Shown here: positions 1 through 8,362 of the stretch, piece after piece
Layout: every line of letters begins with the position of its first letter
Numbering within the stretch: position 1 is the first letter of the stretch
Source: Bacteroides sp.
GTDB taxonomy: Bacteria; Bacteroidota; Bacteroidia; Bacteroidales; Muribaculaceae
DNA: 46,348 bases
Assembly (NCBI GenBank): GCA_014801585.1
Contig: JAAVDX010000009.1
Location: forward strand, 13,740-60,087
Reading direction: 5' to 3'
Made by a program: the position numbers and the translations under genes
Notes under the pieces: generated by a model
Databases searched by the model: none
What the model saw: the letters and a program-made list of their open reading frames with translations, nothing else
What the model was told of the DNA's origin: nothing

Positions 1-2
1 TG

Positions 3-1616
3 ATCGCTGCCAAGGTTCAGTATAACAAGACCATCGACCTTAATACTCTCGTAGAAGGTTGCAAATTTATTTCTGCCTCCAACGACAAAATAATGAGCAG
101 AGAAGATCTTAAGAAATACGGACTCGATATTTCTTTCACGCTCGCAACTGCTCCTTATGTAAACCCGAATGTAGATAACACCAACCAGCAGGCATTTGCC
201 AAGCTCAATGGTTCGATTCTTACTCCCGGTGCTCCCACCAACAATGGATTCTCCGCAGGCAATCAGACTGCAATCGGCAAAGAGCCCATCATCCACGTGT
301 GGCTGAAAGACACTAAGAACAACAAGTTAGTGGACGAACGTTATTTCAAGGTGCTCTTCACTCGTGAAGATCCTACTCCGCTCTCTTACACTATCACTCC
401 GGCTAAGGAACTCAACATGGGCTGCAGCGACTATAAGTGGAGTGTAACTTGGGAGGAAATGACTAAGCAGGTTCTTTCTCAGTTCCCGACAAACGGTATC
501 TCGAAGGAGGACTTCTATCATCGCTACGGTGCCCACGCTTCCAGCATTGAGGTTAAAGTAAACGGTGTAGTTGACAGCTCGCTTGCCGACAACGTTACCG
601 ACTATGTTGACCTCGCTAACTCAGGCGCTGCAATCCCCGTGATGACATTCACTCTTGACAATGCAGAACTCGGTGCTCTCGCTCAGGGTAAGTCTAAGAC
701 TTATACTATCACTGTGACTTACACTGACCAGGCCGACCTCAACCCCGCAGTGTCCATCACATTCAATTGCGTAGTCAACAACAAGATCGCAACTCCGACT
801 CTTGGCAAGACTGACGCTCTGAAGTGGAAGAACGAGACAATGCTCCTCTACCCGATCCCCTACGGTTCGGCTAACGCTCAGAAGAATGCTGAATATAACA
901 CCAACATTCTCGAAGGGCGCTACAACCCGCTGATCAACGGTATGCTGGGCTGCGCAACATGGAACCTCGCTTTCGCACAGAACTACAGCGGCGTTTCAAT
1001 GACCTTCCCCGCAACTTACGGCGGCTGGATGGATCAGGCCTACGCTAACACTCTGAAGCAGGTTGATGTAGCAATCGCACACAACGCACAGGGTATCGCT
1101 CTCGTTGAGGCAGCAACCGCTCTCAAGCTCAACTGGAAGGCACGTCTCAATGGCATTGCCGGCAATGAGGTGAACTTCGCCAACAGCACTCTCCAGATTG
1201 TCAAACCTCTCCAGAACCCGCAGGTTGACAACTCAGTAGTGCTTCAGGACAAGCCCTTTGCACAGACCGTTAACCTCGCTGATAAGTTCACTCTTAAGGA
1301 TGCCTACAACGAAACTGTAGCCAACACTTCCGGTATGCCCAAGAACCTTTGGGACTACTATGGTGTGACAGAGGTGATCTTTGGCAATGCTGCCGGCGAT
1401 ATCATGGTGACTGACAATACCAACGGTGCTAACCCGCGCTCGCTCAAGTCGCTCAACATGACAGCCGACATCAATGTGGCAACTCAGGTTCTCACATTCC
1501 ACGCCAACGGTTCGCCGCTCCAGGGCGACGGTTACCTCCAGATCCCTGTACAGGTTAAGCACTACTGGGGCACTCTGAAGGCCAACCTCTACATCAAGAT
1601 TCAGCACACTCTTTAA
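3..1616 (+). CDS. C-terminal part of a large secreted/surface beta-rich protein (5' end outside window)
   Basis: The reading frame is open from the first bases of the window, so the ATG at 93 is internal and the gene is cut by the left edge; about 537 residues are visible. I do not recognise a family. The chain is rich in Thr, Asn, Val and Ala, with alternating hydrophobic/polar stretches typical of stacked Ig-like beta domains. It has no membrane segment and almost no Cys. It ends KIQHTL, without the sorting-type C-terminal domain seen in the giant proteins later in this window. A strong terminator follows 80 bases downstream. An extracellular or cell-surface role is inferred from composition only. 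Confidence is high that it is coding and low on function. Confidence 0.75.
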   Translation: MAAKVQYNKTIDLNTLVEGCKFISASNDKIMSREDLKKYGLDISFTLATAPYVNPNVDNTNQQAFAKLNGSILTPGAPTNNGFSAGNQTAIGKEPIIHVWLKDTKNNKLVDERYFKVLFTREDPTPLSYTITPAKELNMGCSDYKWSVTWEEMTKQVLSQFPTNGISKEDFYHRYGAHASSIEVKVNGVVDSSLADNVTDYVDLANSGAAIPVMTFTLDNAELGALAQGKSKTYTITVTYTDQADLNPAVSITFNCVVNNKIATPTLGKTDALKWKNETMLLYPIPYGSANAQKNAEYNTNILEGRYNPLINGMLGCATWNLAFAQNYSGVSMTFPATYGGWMDQAYANTLKQVDVAIAHNAQGIALVEAATALKLNWKARLNGIAGNEVNFANSTLQIVKPLQNPQVDNSVVLQDKPFAQTVNLADKFTLKDAYNETVANTSGMPKNLWDYYGVTEVIFGNAAGDIMVTDNTNGANPRSLKSLNMTADINVATQVLTFHANGSPLQGDGYLQIPVQVKHYWGTLKANLYIKIQHTL

Positions 1617-1699
1617 TGAGCAGGATTATTAGAGTATCAACGACAGTTTTAGAGATTTTCGACTCTATTTTTGACCATCTCTAACTCTATTACGGACGA

Positions 1700-1733
1700 G
1701 AAAGGTCTCCGGGAGGAGACCTTTCTTTTTTTT
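1700..1733 (+). terminator. Rho-independent terminator
   Basis: A perfect 11-bp stem (arms 1700-1710 and 1715-1725) with a GGGA tetraloop is followed by eight T residues (1726-1733). It ends the transcript of the surface protein gene and isolates the ATPase gene at 1834. Confidence 0.93.
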
Positions 1734-1786
1734 GCATTTCAGCATATTTAACAATCTCTTAGATTGACGGCCATAAGACCTCAACC

Positions 1787-1817
1787 TTTGAATATTCCAT
1801 ATTTTTCATTATATTTG
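1787..1817 (+). promoter_or_regulatory. Bacteroidota-type promoter for the AAA-ATPase-like gene
   Basis: TTTG at 1787-1790, 19 bases, then TATATTTG at 1810-1817. This is a full match to the Bacteroidota sigma-ABfr consensus TTTG-N19-TAnnTTTG. The ATG lies 16 bases downstream, so the 5' leader is very short. Confidence 0.85.
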
Positions 1818-1833
1818 CAGAAAAGTAAATTCT

Positions 1834-3405
1834 ATGGCCGAACTGAGATACCCGATAGGCATCCAGACTTTCTCTAAAATAAGAGAAGAAGGATACGCTT
1901 ATGTTGATAAGACATCTTTCATTCCAACCCTGCTACAACAAGGTCAATTCATTTTCCTGAGTCGTCCTCGACGATTTGGGAAAAGCCTGCTCATCTCCAC
2001 TTTAAAATCCTTCTTTGAAGGAAGAAGAGAACTTTTTAAAGGTTTGGCAATCGATACTATGTGTATGGATTGGACCCCCTCTCCCGTACTTCACTTCGAT
2101 TTTAATACCGGCCTATATAGTAAAGATGATGGTCTTCGGCTTCGCCTTGATCTGTCGTTATCAGTATATGAGAAATTATACGGGATAACCCCTGATAATC
2201 GTACTTACGAGGGTCTGTCAGGGCGCTTTGAAACCATCATTCGCGCGGCCCATGAGCAAACGGGAGCCAAAGTGGTGGTTCTGATCGATGAATACGACAA
2301 ACCGCTTCTCGGACTGGAGAACCATCCCGAAATTTTCGCTAACAACCAAAAAACTCTCAAAAGTTTCTTCGGGAATCTAAAGTCGATGGATGAATTTATA
2401 CGTTTCGGATTCCTGACGGGAGTAGCAAGGTTCAGTAAAGTTTCCATCTTCAGCGATCTAAACAATCTAAAAGACATTTCTCTTGACGATAGATATGCCG
2501 ATATCTGCGGATGGTCGGAACGCGAACTGATTGACACCTTCCGAAGTGGAATTGAAGCGCTGGCACAAAAAAGAAATGAATATTTCGACACAACATTGGA
2601 AGTTTTGCGCAGCAATTACGATGGCTACTTATTTACGGATGGAGGTTCAAGATTGTATAATCCATTCAGCGTAATGGGTGCATTGGATTCTAAGAAGATT
2701 GATCCTTATTGGTACTCCACTGCCACCCCAACTTTCCTTACGGATATGATCCGCGATCATCGCATTGACCCAACCGACATCAACGGAAGTCATTGCTCAC
2801 GCAAAGAACTTTTACAGGTTGATATTGAATCAAAAAATCCTTTACCCTTGATGTTCCAGACAGGTTATTTGACTATTGACCATTACGACGAAGAATTAGA
2901 TGAATATATATTGCGTTTCCCAAATCGCGAAGTAGAGATCGGATTCGCAGAAAATCTACTTCCTACCTACCTTGAAGGAGCAGATATATCAACCAATCCT
3001 CTCGCAATTCAAAAATTCCGTCGTGAACTTGTACTTGGAAATCCTGAGGCCTTCATGGCGCGTTTGGAAGTAGCACTTAAAGATCTTCCGGGTGAAGACC
3101 AGAACGAATCAGCGTATCGAGCTGCCACATACCTTCTTTGTAGGATCTGCAGTCTTGAGAGTCACACCGAAAACCATAGTTATAAGGGACGTAGCGATTT
3201 GGAAGTACTGACTCGTAAATACATCTATTTATTCGAATTCAAATATAATCGGAGTGTTAATGAAGCCATGCAGCAGATTATTAATCGCGATTATGCAGGA
3301 CGTTACGCACTTGATTCACGAAAAATATATCTGGTGGCGGCTAATTATACCAATCGTTCCAACGAAAACCGGGGGCTTTCGTATGAGATCCGACAGATAA
3401 ATTAA
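1834..3405 (+). CDS. AAA-ATPase-like / PD-(D/E)XK nuclease superfamily protein
   Basis: This 523-residue protein belongs to the family with an N-terminal AAA-ATPase-like domain (Pfam AAA-ATPase_like) and a C-terminal PD-(D/E)XK domain (PDDEXK_9, formerly DUF1703), which is abundant in Bacteroidales. The N-terminus has the family opening PIGIQTFSKIREEGYAYVDK. A Walker A-like RPRRFGKS lies at about residues 44-51 and a Walker B-like LIDEYDKPLL begins near 150. The C-terminal nuclease-type core reads GRSDLEV followed by LFEFKYN (D455, E468, K470). Length is normal for the family. It is a single-gene unit with its own promoter upstream. The biological role of the family is unsettled; a nucleic-acid-processing or mobile-element-associated function is inferred from the fold. 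Domain assignment is confident. Confidence 0.88.
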   Translation: MAELRYPIGIQTFSKIREEGYAYVDKTSFIPTLLQQGQFIFLSRPRRFGKSLLISTLKSFFEGRRELFKGLAIDTMCMDWTPSPVLHFDFNTGLYSKDDGLRLRLDLSLSVYEKLYGITPDNRTYEGLSGRFETIIRAAHEQTGAKVVVLIDEYDKPLLGLENHPEIFANNQKTLKSFFGNLKSMDEFIRFGFLTGVARFSKVSIFSDLNNLKDISLDDRYADICGWSERELIDTFRSGIEALAQKRNEYFDTTLEVLRSNYDGYLFTDGGSRLYNPFSVMGALDSKKIDPYWYSTATPTFLTDMIRDHRIDPTDINGSHCSRKELLQVDIESKNPLPLMFQTGYLTIDHYDEELDEYILRFPNREVEIGFAENLLPTYLEGADISTNPLAIQKFRRELVLGNPEAFMARLEVALKDLPGEDQNESAYRAATYLLCRICSLESHTENHSYKGRSDLEVLTRKYIYLFEFKYNRSVNEAMQQIINRDYAGRYALDSRKIYLVAANYTNRSNENRGLSYEIRQIN

Positions 3406-3586
3406 AGATCCCCCTCGTCAATTTTTAAACACCGACATTTATCGAAACCCTATTATAAGTTGATTATAAGGATGCTATCCTATATCCATCACCCCGTAAC
3501 TACCTGAAAAATTATTTCTAAAGCCGTTTAATTATATTAATGAATGTTAAAAAGAGGCGAAAGATTGAACTTTTTTGGGGATTTGT

Positions 3587-3617
3587 GTTGGAGATTGAGA
3601 AATAATTTGTAACTTTG
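3587..3617 (+). promoter_or_regulatory. Promoter for small lipoprotein
   Basis: TAACTTTG at 3610-3617 is a full -7 match. GTTG at 3587-3590, 19 bases upstream, is a 3-of-4 match to the TTTG -33 box. The ATG follows 54 bases after the -7 box. Confidence 0.75.
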
Positions 3618-3671
3618 CAGCGTTTTTGATAGCAAGAAAACATTGTTTTATTATTTTAAATTTTAACTGAA

Positions 3672-3875
3672 ATGAAGAAAGTAATTCTCGCCCTCGCTGT
3701 TGTATCCAGCATGGCACTCGTATCTTGCTCCTCTAAGGAGGCTGCTGCTACTGACTCTGTAGCTGACACTACTGTTGCAACTGAAGAAGTAGCTGATTCT
3801 GCTGCTACTGACACTGCTGCTGCTACTGATTCTGCAGTTGCTGAGACTCCCGCTACTGACAGCGCCGCTAAGTAA
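3672..3875 (+). CDS. Small Thr/Ala-rich lipoprotein
   Basis: A 67-residue protein with a clear lipoprotein signal: MKKV, a hydrophobic core, then lipobox LVSC with the lipidated Cys at residue 19. The mature part (SSKEAAATDS onwards) is only about 48 residues and consists almost wholly of Ala, Thr, Asp, Val, Ser and Glu in irregular repeats of the type ATDSA/ADTT. It is acidic apart from one Lys near each end, and probably unstructured. It has its own consensus promoter and terminator, so it is a monocistronic unit and likely well expressed. Similar tiny low-complexity lipoproteins occur in Bacteroidales without known function. A surface spacer or cell-envelope decoration role would be a guess. 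An antisense frame of 94 codons covers it but has no promoter and is treated as a shadow. Confidence 0.85.
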   Translation: MKKVILALAVVSSMALVSCSSKEAAATDSVADTTVATEEVADSAATDTAAATDSAVAETPATDSAAK

Positions 3876-3931
3876 GTAGCTGACCTCGGTCAACACACAA
3901 CAGCGAGATAGCATCTCGTAAAAGTACAAAG

Positions 3932-3975
3932 CCGATGCATTTCCCATTCGGGATTTGCATCGGTTTCATTTTTTA
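3932..3975 (+). terminator. Terminator of lipoprotein gene
   Basis: Stem CCGATGCA (3932-3939) / TGCATCGG (3956-3963) with an inner TCCC/GGGA pairing, followed by a T-rich tract to 3975. Confidence 0.82.
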
Positions 3976-4086
3976 GTTTAAAGAGTGGGATTTTGGCCTC
4001 GAAAATACAGCTTGGAAATGTATGATGCGGCCATTTATATTTAGCGATTAAGACAGTATTTCGCCACTGTCGCAAGTTTTGCGATT

Positions 4087-4218
4087 TATTAGACCTAAAT
4101 TTGTCCTAAGTTAAATAACTGTAAATTAACATATAAAGCATCTTAGGAGAAGTTGGATAAAGACAAAACATCAAAAATGTCCTAATTAATCGGTTCTATT
4201 AGACCTAAAATGTCCTAA
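4087..4218. repeat. Direct repeat pair TATTAGACCTAAA..TGTCCTAA
   Basis: TATTAGACCTAAA occurs at 4087-4099 and 4197-4209, exactly 110 bases apart. Each copy is followed within a few bases by TGTCCTAA (4102-4109 and 4211-4218). A third TGTCCTAA lies at 4178-4185. Read on the minus strand these lie at and beyond the stop codon of the neighbouring pseudogene, so they may be remnants of a repetitive coding tail rather than a regulatory array. The rest of the 800-base stretch between 3876 and 4677 holds a terminator, the pseudogene and the HigBA promoter. Confidence 0.6.
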
Positions 4219-4590
4219 TTGAGATAGTATTTCATACCCTGTGTTGCACCTGACGAAGCAACCAGTCCTGAATCAATCAGATTTTTAAGCATTCTCTGGA
4301 TCGTTTTGTGAGATATTTCCTCTCCGATTCGGACATTTATATCCTTAATGGATGTCGGACCATAGAGTTTAAGAGTGGCACTTGCTTGCCGTTCGTCAGC
4401 TGGACTTCATACATCTTATCGTAGCCTGATCCCTCACGTTCCATCAAATGAAGTGAAAAAAGAGATTTACCATCCGCTCGTTTCGCTTTACCGATTTGTG
4501 AAGTATACTGCTCTCTGTCACACCCAAAGGCAGCTGACCGGGATTTACAAATCGATTCAGATGCTTTCAAAACTTTTCACAATCCCTTAA
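4215..4590 (-). pseudogene. Decayed C-terminal part of an AlbA_2/HATPase_c_4-type putative regulator
   Basis: Reading the minus strand in three frames recovers consecutive pieces of one protein. First comes NRFVNPGQLPLGVTESSILHK (about 4490-4555). After a frameshift comes HLMEREGSGYDKMYEVQLTNG (about 4400-4460). After a second shift or deletion comes ATLKLYGPTSIKDINVRIGE continuing to QGMKYYLN and a TAG stop at 4217-4215. The first two are the hallmark of the HATPase_c_4 region of AlbA_2-domain proteins (often labelled RecG-related transcriptional regulators), and the last is a winged-helix tail. The N-terminal half is absent. No single frame spans it, so it is a relic. The 77-codon frame at 4337-4570 is only one shifted segment of it. 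Confidence 0.72.
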
Positions 4591-4623
4591 ATAAGGTTGT
4601 GCGGATATTTCTTAATTATCAAA

Positions 4624-4655
4624 TTTGCGAATTTAAAAAACAATGATTATCTTTG
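4624..4655 (+). promoter_or_regulatory. Promoter of the toxin-antitoxin operon
   Basis: TTTG (4624-4627), 20 bases, TATCTTTG (4648-4655). The toxin ATG is 22 bases downstream. HigBA operons are normally autoregulated by the antitoxin; no clear palindromic operator was identified here. Confidence 0.75.
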
Positions 4656-4677
4656 TAGCGTTTAAATCACATCAATA

Positions 4678-4995
4678 ATGATAGTCACTTTTGAAGAGGA
4701 ATATCTTAGGATTCTCTATGAGGAAGGGAAGAGCGTTGATAAGAGGCATCGCTATCAGCCTGACATCATCAGGAGATACCAGAAAGCCATCAATTTCCTG
4801 AAGGGAGCATCAAGTATCGAAGCGTTGTGGCCGATTCGATCGCTTAAATACGAGGTATTATCCGGCGACAAGGCAGGGCGTAGTTCGGTAAGGGTAAATG
4901 ATCAGTATAGGATAGAGTTTACAGTTACGCCAAACGAAAAATCGTCAATTCTGACTATCTGCAATGTTGTGGAATTATCAAATCATTACAAATGA
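4678..4995 (+). CDS. higB: HigB-like RelE/ParE-superfamily toxin
   Basis: This 105-residue protein has the fold signature of the RelE/ParE superfamily: an N-terminal helical pair with basic residues (RHRYQPDIIRRYQKAINFL), the central strand RSLKYEVLSGDKAGRSSVRV and the C-terminal strand pair NDQYRIEFTV plus LTICNVVELSNHY. The SVRVN-QYRIEF motif is typical of HigB/plasmid-maintenance killer proteins, which cleave mRNA on the ribosome. The toxin gene precedes its antitoxin, the usual order for HigBA and the reverse of most type II systems. Its last four bases overlap the antitoxin start (ATGA at 4992), implying translational coupling. Family confidence is high. Toxic activity is inferred from the family. 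Confidence 0.87.
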   Translation: MIVTFEEEYLRILYEEGKSVDKRHRYQPDIIRRYQKAINFLKGASSIEALWPIRSLKYEVLSGDKAGRSSVRVNDQYRIEFTVTPNEKSSILTICNVVELSNHYK

Positions 4996-5348
4996 AAGAT
5001 ATGAAGATGAAAGTTGAAGGGGTCTCACCCGATATGATCGCCAACAATCTCACTCCGAGCCAACCCATCCATCCGGGAGATATGATAAAGGATGAGATTG
5101 AATACCGAGGTATTTCACAGAAAGCATTGGCTGCCGAGATAGGTCTTCCCGCCTCCGTGCTCAATGAGGTGCTTAACGGCAAGCGTGCCGTGACGACCGA
5201 GTACGCACTTCTCTTGGAGGCAGCCCTCGGCATCGAGGCCGACCTCTGGCTTCGCCTGCAGGCCGACTACAATAAACAGGTAGCTTGTTCCAATCCCTCC
5301 TTCATGGCCCGAATCGAGAAGATACGGCATGTTGCAGCGTTTCTGTGA
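4992..5348 (+). CDS. higA: HigA-family antitoxin, XRE helix-turn-helix
   Basis: This 118-residue protein has a HigA-type XRE domain. HPGDMIKDEIEYRGISQKAL introduces the helix-turn-helix (about residues 25-75), followed by LAAEIGLPASVLNEVLNGKR and the family tail LLLEAALGIEADLWLRLQAD. HPG at the domain start and the ALGIEADLWLRLQ segment are diagnostic of the higA/vapI branch. The antitoxin binds and neutralises the upstream toxin and usually represses the operon. An N-terminal extension of about 24 residues (MKDMKMKVEGVSPDMIANNL) precedes the domain; an internal Met could be the real start, but the ATGA overlap with the toxin supports the first ATG. Confidence 0.88.
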   Translation: MKDMKMKVEGVSPDMIANNLTPSQPIHPGDMIKDEIEYRGISQKALAAEIGLPASVLNEVLNGKRAVTTEYALLLEAALGIEADLWLRLQADYNKQVACSNPSFMARIEKIRHVAAFL

Positions 5349-5383
5349 AGAGTTTTTGAGCCAACAATTGTCTTGACCTGAAA

Positions 5384-5443
5384 TGAAGTGACCCCAAAAA
5401 GTTGGATAAATTAAACATTATCCAACTTTTTGGGGTCACTTCA
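5384..5443. repeat. 26-bp perfect inverted repeat resembling fused IS3-family ends
   Basis: Arms at 5384-5409 and 5418-5443 are perfectly complementary over 26 bp, separated by an 8-base AT-only-but-one spacer (5410-5417). The outermost bases are TGAAGTGACC and GGTCACTTCA, and the arm contains GACCCCAAAAAGTTGGA, which resembles the terminal inverted repeats of IS3/IS150-type elements. No transposase is present and no target duplication is obvious (AAA left, ATT right). The structure lies 35 bases after higA, so it may also serve as a bidirectional terminator between higA and the convergent coiled-coil gene. It is either an emptied insertion sequence or an unusually long terminator. Confidence 0.75.
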
Positions 5444-5503
5444 ATTTTTGAGACAGCCTCTCTCTTGACTGTATTTAGTTGATTTGGGCCGGGGAATCTT
5501 CCT

Positions 5504-6421
5504 TTATTTGGACATATTGAATGAGCGGGAGCCGAGGCGGTTGCCGTCGCAGAAGATTTCTACGCGGTAGTCACCGGGAGTGAGGGTGGTGTTGACCTGA
5601 CAGTAGATGGTGACGTGGACTTCACCGTTGTCGTATTCAACCTGTTTGGCACCGCTGGATTGAATTGAAGCACCGTCGTAGCTGAAGGAGGGACCGGAGC
5701 CTAAGACTGTGCCGTCGGGGGATACAACCCGGAGATAGACGGTCTTCATTCCGGCGGCCGCAGTGGCGTTGGGATTGATTGTGAAGGAAGCTCCTAAAGA
5801 TGTAGCTTTATTAATCTTCTTCTCTGCTTTGCCTTTTTTATTATAGGCAGCGAATGAGAGTCCGCTTATCGAGAGTTTCTTTGCTTTCGCTACTTCCTGC
5901 GAGAGGGCGGCATTGTCACGCTCGGCATTGTCGGCACGCGAAGTCAATTGCTCGTTGCGCTGATTAACTTCCTGTATCTCTTTCTTCAGACCTTCATTCT
6001 CTTCACCGAGTCGCTTAATTTCCTCAAGATAGTGGCGCACGATCTTCTTTAGTGAGGCAATCTCCGCTTCGAGCTGCTTGATACGGGCACGATTTTTGGT
6101 GTTGGAAGCCTTCTCGGCATTGAGGTCACGGAGCAGACCCTCAACCTTCATACGCGCCTGATTATACTGCTGGACAAGCGAGTCATTCTTAAGATAGACC
6201 TGCTGATCCTCATACTGCGAGAAATCGGCATTTAGCTGATTGAACTCATTAGTCAGTTGCAGACGGTCGTTGGCGAGAGCCAATGAATCAGCCCGTGCCA
6301 TTGCTTCGTTGGCAGCGTCGGTCTGTTGGGTGTTGCGGGTAAGGAGGAGCACCATCATGCCAACCATAACGGCGAATACTCCGACGGCACCCCAGAGAAT
6401 TATCTTCTGATTCTTATTCAT
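5504..6421 (-). CDS. Membrane-anchored coiled-coil protein of the parAB/mltD operon
   Basis: This 305-residue protein has one N-terminal membrane segment (WGAVGVFAVMVGMMVLLLT, about residues 10-29) and then a long heptad-rich coiled coil (about 40-185) dense in Glu, Lys, Gln, Asn and Leu. A compact C-terminal beta domain (about 190-305) contains GMKTVYLRVVSPDGTVLG and TLTPGDYRVEIFCDGNRLGS. The likely topology is an inner-membrane anchor with the coiled coil and beta domain in the periplasm. It is the last gene of the minus-strand operon that begins with parA, 32 bases after mltD. I recognise the arrangement from other Bacteroidales but know no function. A role in cell-envelope or division organisation is inferred from the company it keeps. 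Confidence 0.8.
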   Translation of the reverse strand: MNKNQKIILWGAVGVFAVMVGMMVLLLTRNTQQTDAANEAMARADSLALANDRLQLTNEFNQLNADFSQYEDQQVYLKNDSLVQQYNQARMKVEGLLRDLNAEKASNTKNRARIKQLEAEIASLKKIVRHYLEEIKRLGEENEGLKKEIQEVNQRNEQLTSRADNAERDNAALSQEVAKAKKLSISGLSFAAYNKKGKAEKKINKATSLGASFTINPNATAAAGMKTVYLRVVSPDGTVLGSGPSFSYDGASIQSSGAKQVEYDNGEVHVTIYCQVNTTLTPGDYRVEIFCDGNRLGSRSFNMSK

Positions 6422-6453
6422 ACGAGCTACTTAAAGATTGAAGTTGTTTAAAC

Positions 6454-8328
6454 TTATTTTTTCTTCTTTGACTTCTTGGATGATTTGGTCTGCGACTTAT
6501 TGGCAGCCGTCTTCCCTCCCTTTCCACTCTTAGAGGACTTCGAGGCTTTGGCGCCACCCTTAGAGGGCACCTTCAGCGACTCACCTGCGCGGATGTTGTC
6601 GCCCTTCAGATTGTTGGCCTTCTTCAGTTCATCGACAGTCACGCCATGTTTACGGGCAATAGTAGAGAGGGATTCACCCGACTTAATCTCATGATTTGAG
6701 GGTTGGGCAGCGGCAGATTGTTGCTTCTTAGAGGATTTTTTGGAAGAAGAGGCGGTAGTTGTCTTTTCAGCCGTCTGAGTTTGCTTCTTAGATTTTTTAG
6801 CGGCGGGTTGTTCGGCAGCCTTATTTGATTTAGCGGTCTTTGCAGTGGAAGCGGGAGCGGCGGCAACTGCGGGCGCGGCAGATTTTGCAGCAGACTTATT
6901 GGTGGAGGCCCGGAGAGCGGATTCCGGGACAGAGGTGTGGATAGTCAGGGTCTGGCCGGGTCGGACGGCATTGCGACGCAAAGAATTCCATGCGCGGATA
7001 TCAGCTACGCGCACAGAATAGCGCTCAGCTATATCATTGATATTTTCGTTGCCGGAGACAGTATGTGTAACCTTACGTGTACCACTTTGCATGCTTGAAC
7101 TCTGACGGGCCGGAAGAGCGGGAGACTCATCAATCTCCTCAGCGACGAGCTCATCCGTGTTATTAGGGGACTGGGCCAAGAGGGGATTTTCATCATTTTC
7201 CGGCGCCTCATCAAGATACTGATCGCCGGGATTGGCATCTGTGCGACGGGCATATTTCGCAGCCTCGTAAGCGAGAATCTCGGGTTCGCTCATTATATAA
7301 GCCTGCGCCTGCTGAGAAGGGAGGATAAGCATATACTGACGGGAAGCAGAACCCGGAATGATATCGGCGCGGAACTGAGGATTAAGAATCCGCAGCTCAT
7401 CCTTCGGGATATCGAGGACTTTAGAAATCTGATCGAAATGGACACGGGTAGAAATACCGACAGTATCCGTCACGAGGGGACGAGTGGGGAGCACGGGAGA
7501 GATATTATGCTCCTTATAATAATTCATCACATAGTTGGCGGCTATGAACATGGGGACATAACCGCGTGTCTCAGGGCTGAGATATTTATAAATGCTCCAG
7601 AAATCCTGTTTCTTCGGGTCGCCGCCGGCGCGACGTATAGCCTTGTTGACATTTCCGGGGCCACAGTTATAGGCGGCGATAGCCAGACTCCAGTCGCCAT
7701 AAGTGTCGTAAAGATCATGGAGCATCTTGGCAGCCTTCTTTGAAGACTTATAGGGATCGCGGCGCTCATCGACGAGCGAGGATACTTCCAGATCGTAGCC
7801 CTTAGCGGCAGCGGGCATAAACTGCCAGAGACCGCCTGCGCCCGAGCGCGACACAGCATTAGGATTCAGAGCCGACTCAATAACGGGGAGATACTTAAGT
7901 TCCTGAGGGAGCTGTTCGGCTTCGAGAGCTTGCTCGAAGATAGGCATATAATAGGTGCTCAGTCCAAGCAAAGAAGCCACCATCGGGCGACCCTTCTCCA
8001 TATAACGATCGATATAGCTACGCACGATCTGATTGTAAGGCATATCGATCACGGTAGGGAGGTCAGCCAGGCGCTGCCGCATGGTAGCATCGGAAGTGGA
8101 GGGGTTGGCAGAAGTGCGATAACGGTCGTCGGTATCCGTATAATTCTTCAGATACCAAGATTCAAGCATCTTACGGGTATCGGTCTCGAAACTTTCGGGG
8201 AAGATAATGGAGTCGTCGGTGATCGACTCCTTCAGGTCGAGCACGTTGGCCGGTTGCTTGGCAAAGGCCGACATTCCGAAGGAAGCGGCAGCGAGGGCGA
8301 ATATTATAAGAGAGCGGTTCATTATCAA
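6454..8328 (-). CDS. mltD: MltD-like lytic transglycosylase with two LysM domains
   Basis: This 624-residue periplasmic enzyme is expected to cleave peptidoglycan between MurNAc and GlcNAc, forming 1,6-anhydro ends. A signal peptide (about residues 1-23, ending SAFA-KQ) precedes an SLT domain with LKYLPVIESALNPNA (catalytic Glu near 151), GAGGLWQFMPAAAKGY and AIAAYNCGPGNVNKAI. LysM repeats follow at about 420-466 (HTVSGNENINDIAERYSVRV) and 544-592 (HEIKSGESLSTIARKHGVTV). Between and after them are low-complexity Ala/Lys/Ser-rich linkers, with a Lys-rich tail ending SKKSKKKK. The start could be ATG 8328 or the next Met, two codons on. It is the fourth gene of the parA operon, 34 bases after the DUF5683 gene. 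Confidence 0.93.
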   Translation of the reverse strand: MIMNRSLIIFALAAASFGMSAFAKQPANVLDLKESITDDSIIFPESFETDTRKMLESWYLKNYTDTDDRYRTSANPSTSDATMRQRLADLPTVIDMPYNQIVRSYIDRYMEKGRPMVASLLGLSTYYMPIFEQALEAEQLPQELKYLPVIESALNPNAVSRSGAGGLWQFMPAAAKGYDLEVSSLVDERRDPYKSSKKAAKMLHDLYDTYGDWSLAIAAYNCGPGNVNKAIRRAGGDPKKQDFWSIYKYLSPETRGYVPMFIAANYVMNYYKEHNISPVLPTRPLVTDTVGISTRVHFDQISKVLDIPKDELRILNPQFRADIIPGSASRQYMLILPSQQAQAYIMSEPEILAYEAAKYARRTDANPGDQYLDEAPENDENPLLAQSPNNTDELVAEEIDESPALPARQSSSMQSGTRKVTHTVSGNENINDIAERYSVRVADIRAWNSLRRNAVRPGQTLTIHTSVPESALRASTNKSAAKSAAPAVAAAPASTAKTAKSNKAAEQPAAKKSKKQTQTAEKTTTASSSKKSSKKQQSAAAQPSNHEIKSGESLSTIARKHGVTVDELKKANNLKGDNIRAGESLKVPSKGGAKASKSSKSGKGGKTAANKSQTKSSKKSKKKK

Positions 8329-8362
8329 AATAGGTTGAAGATGAAGGGGTGGAAAAGAAAAT

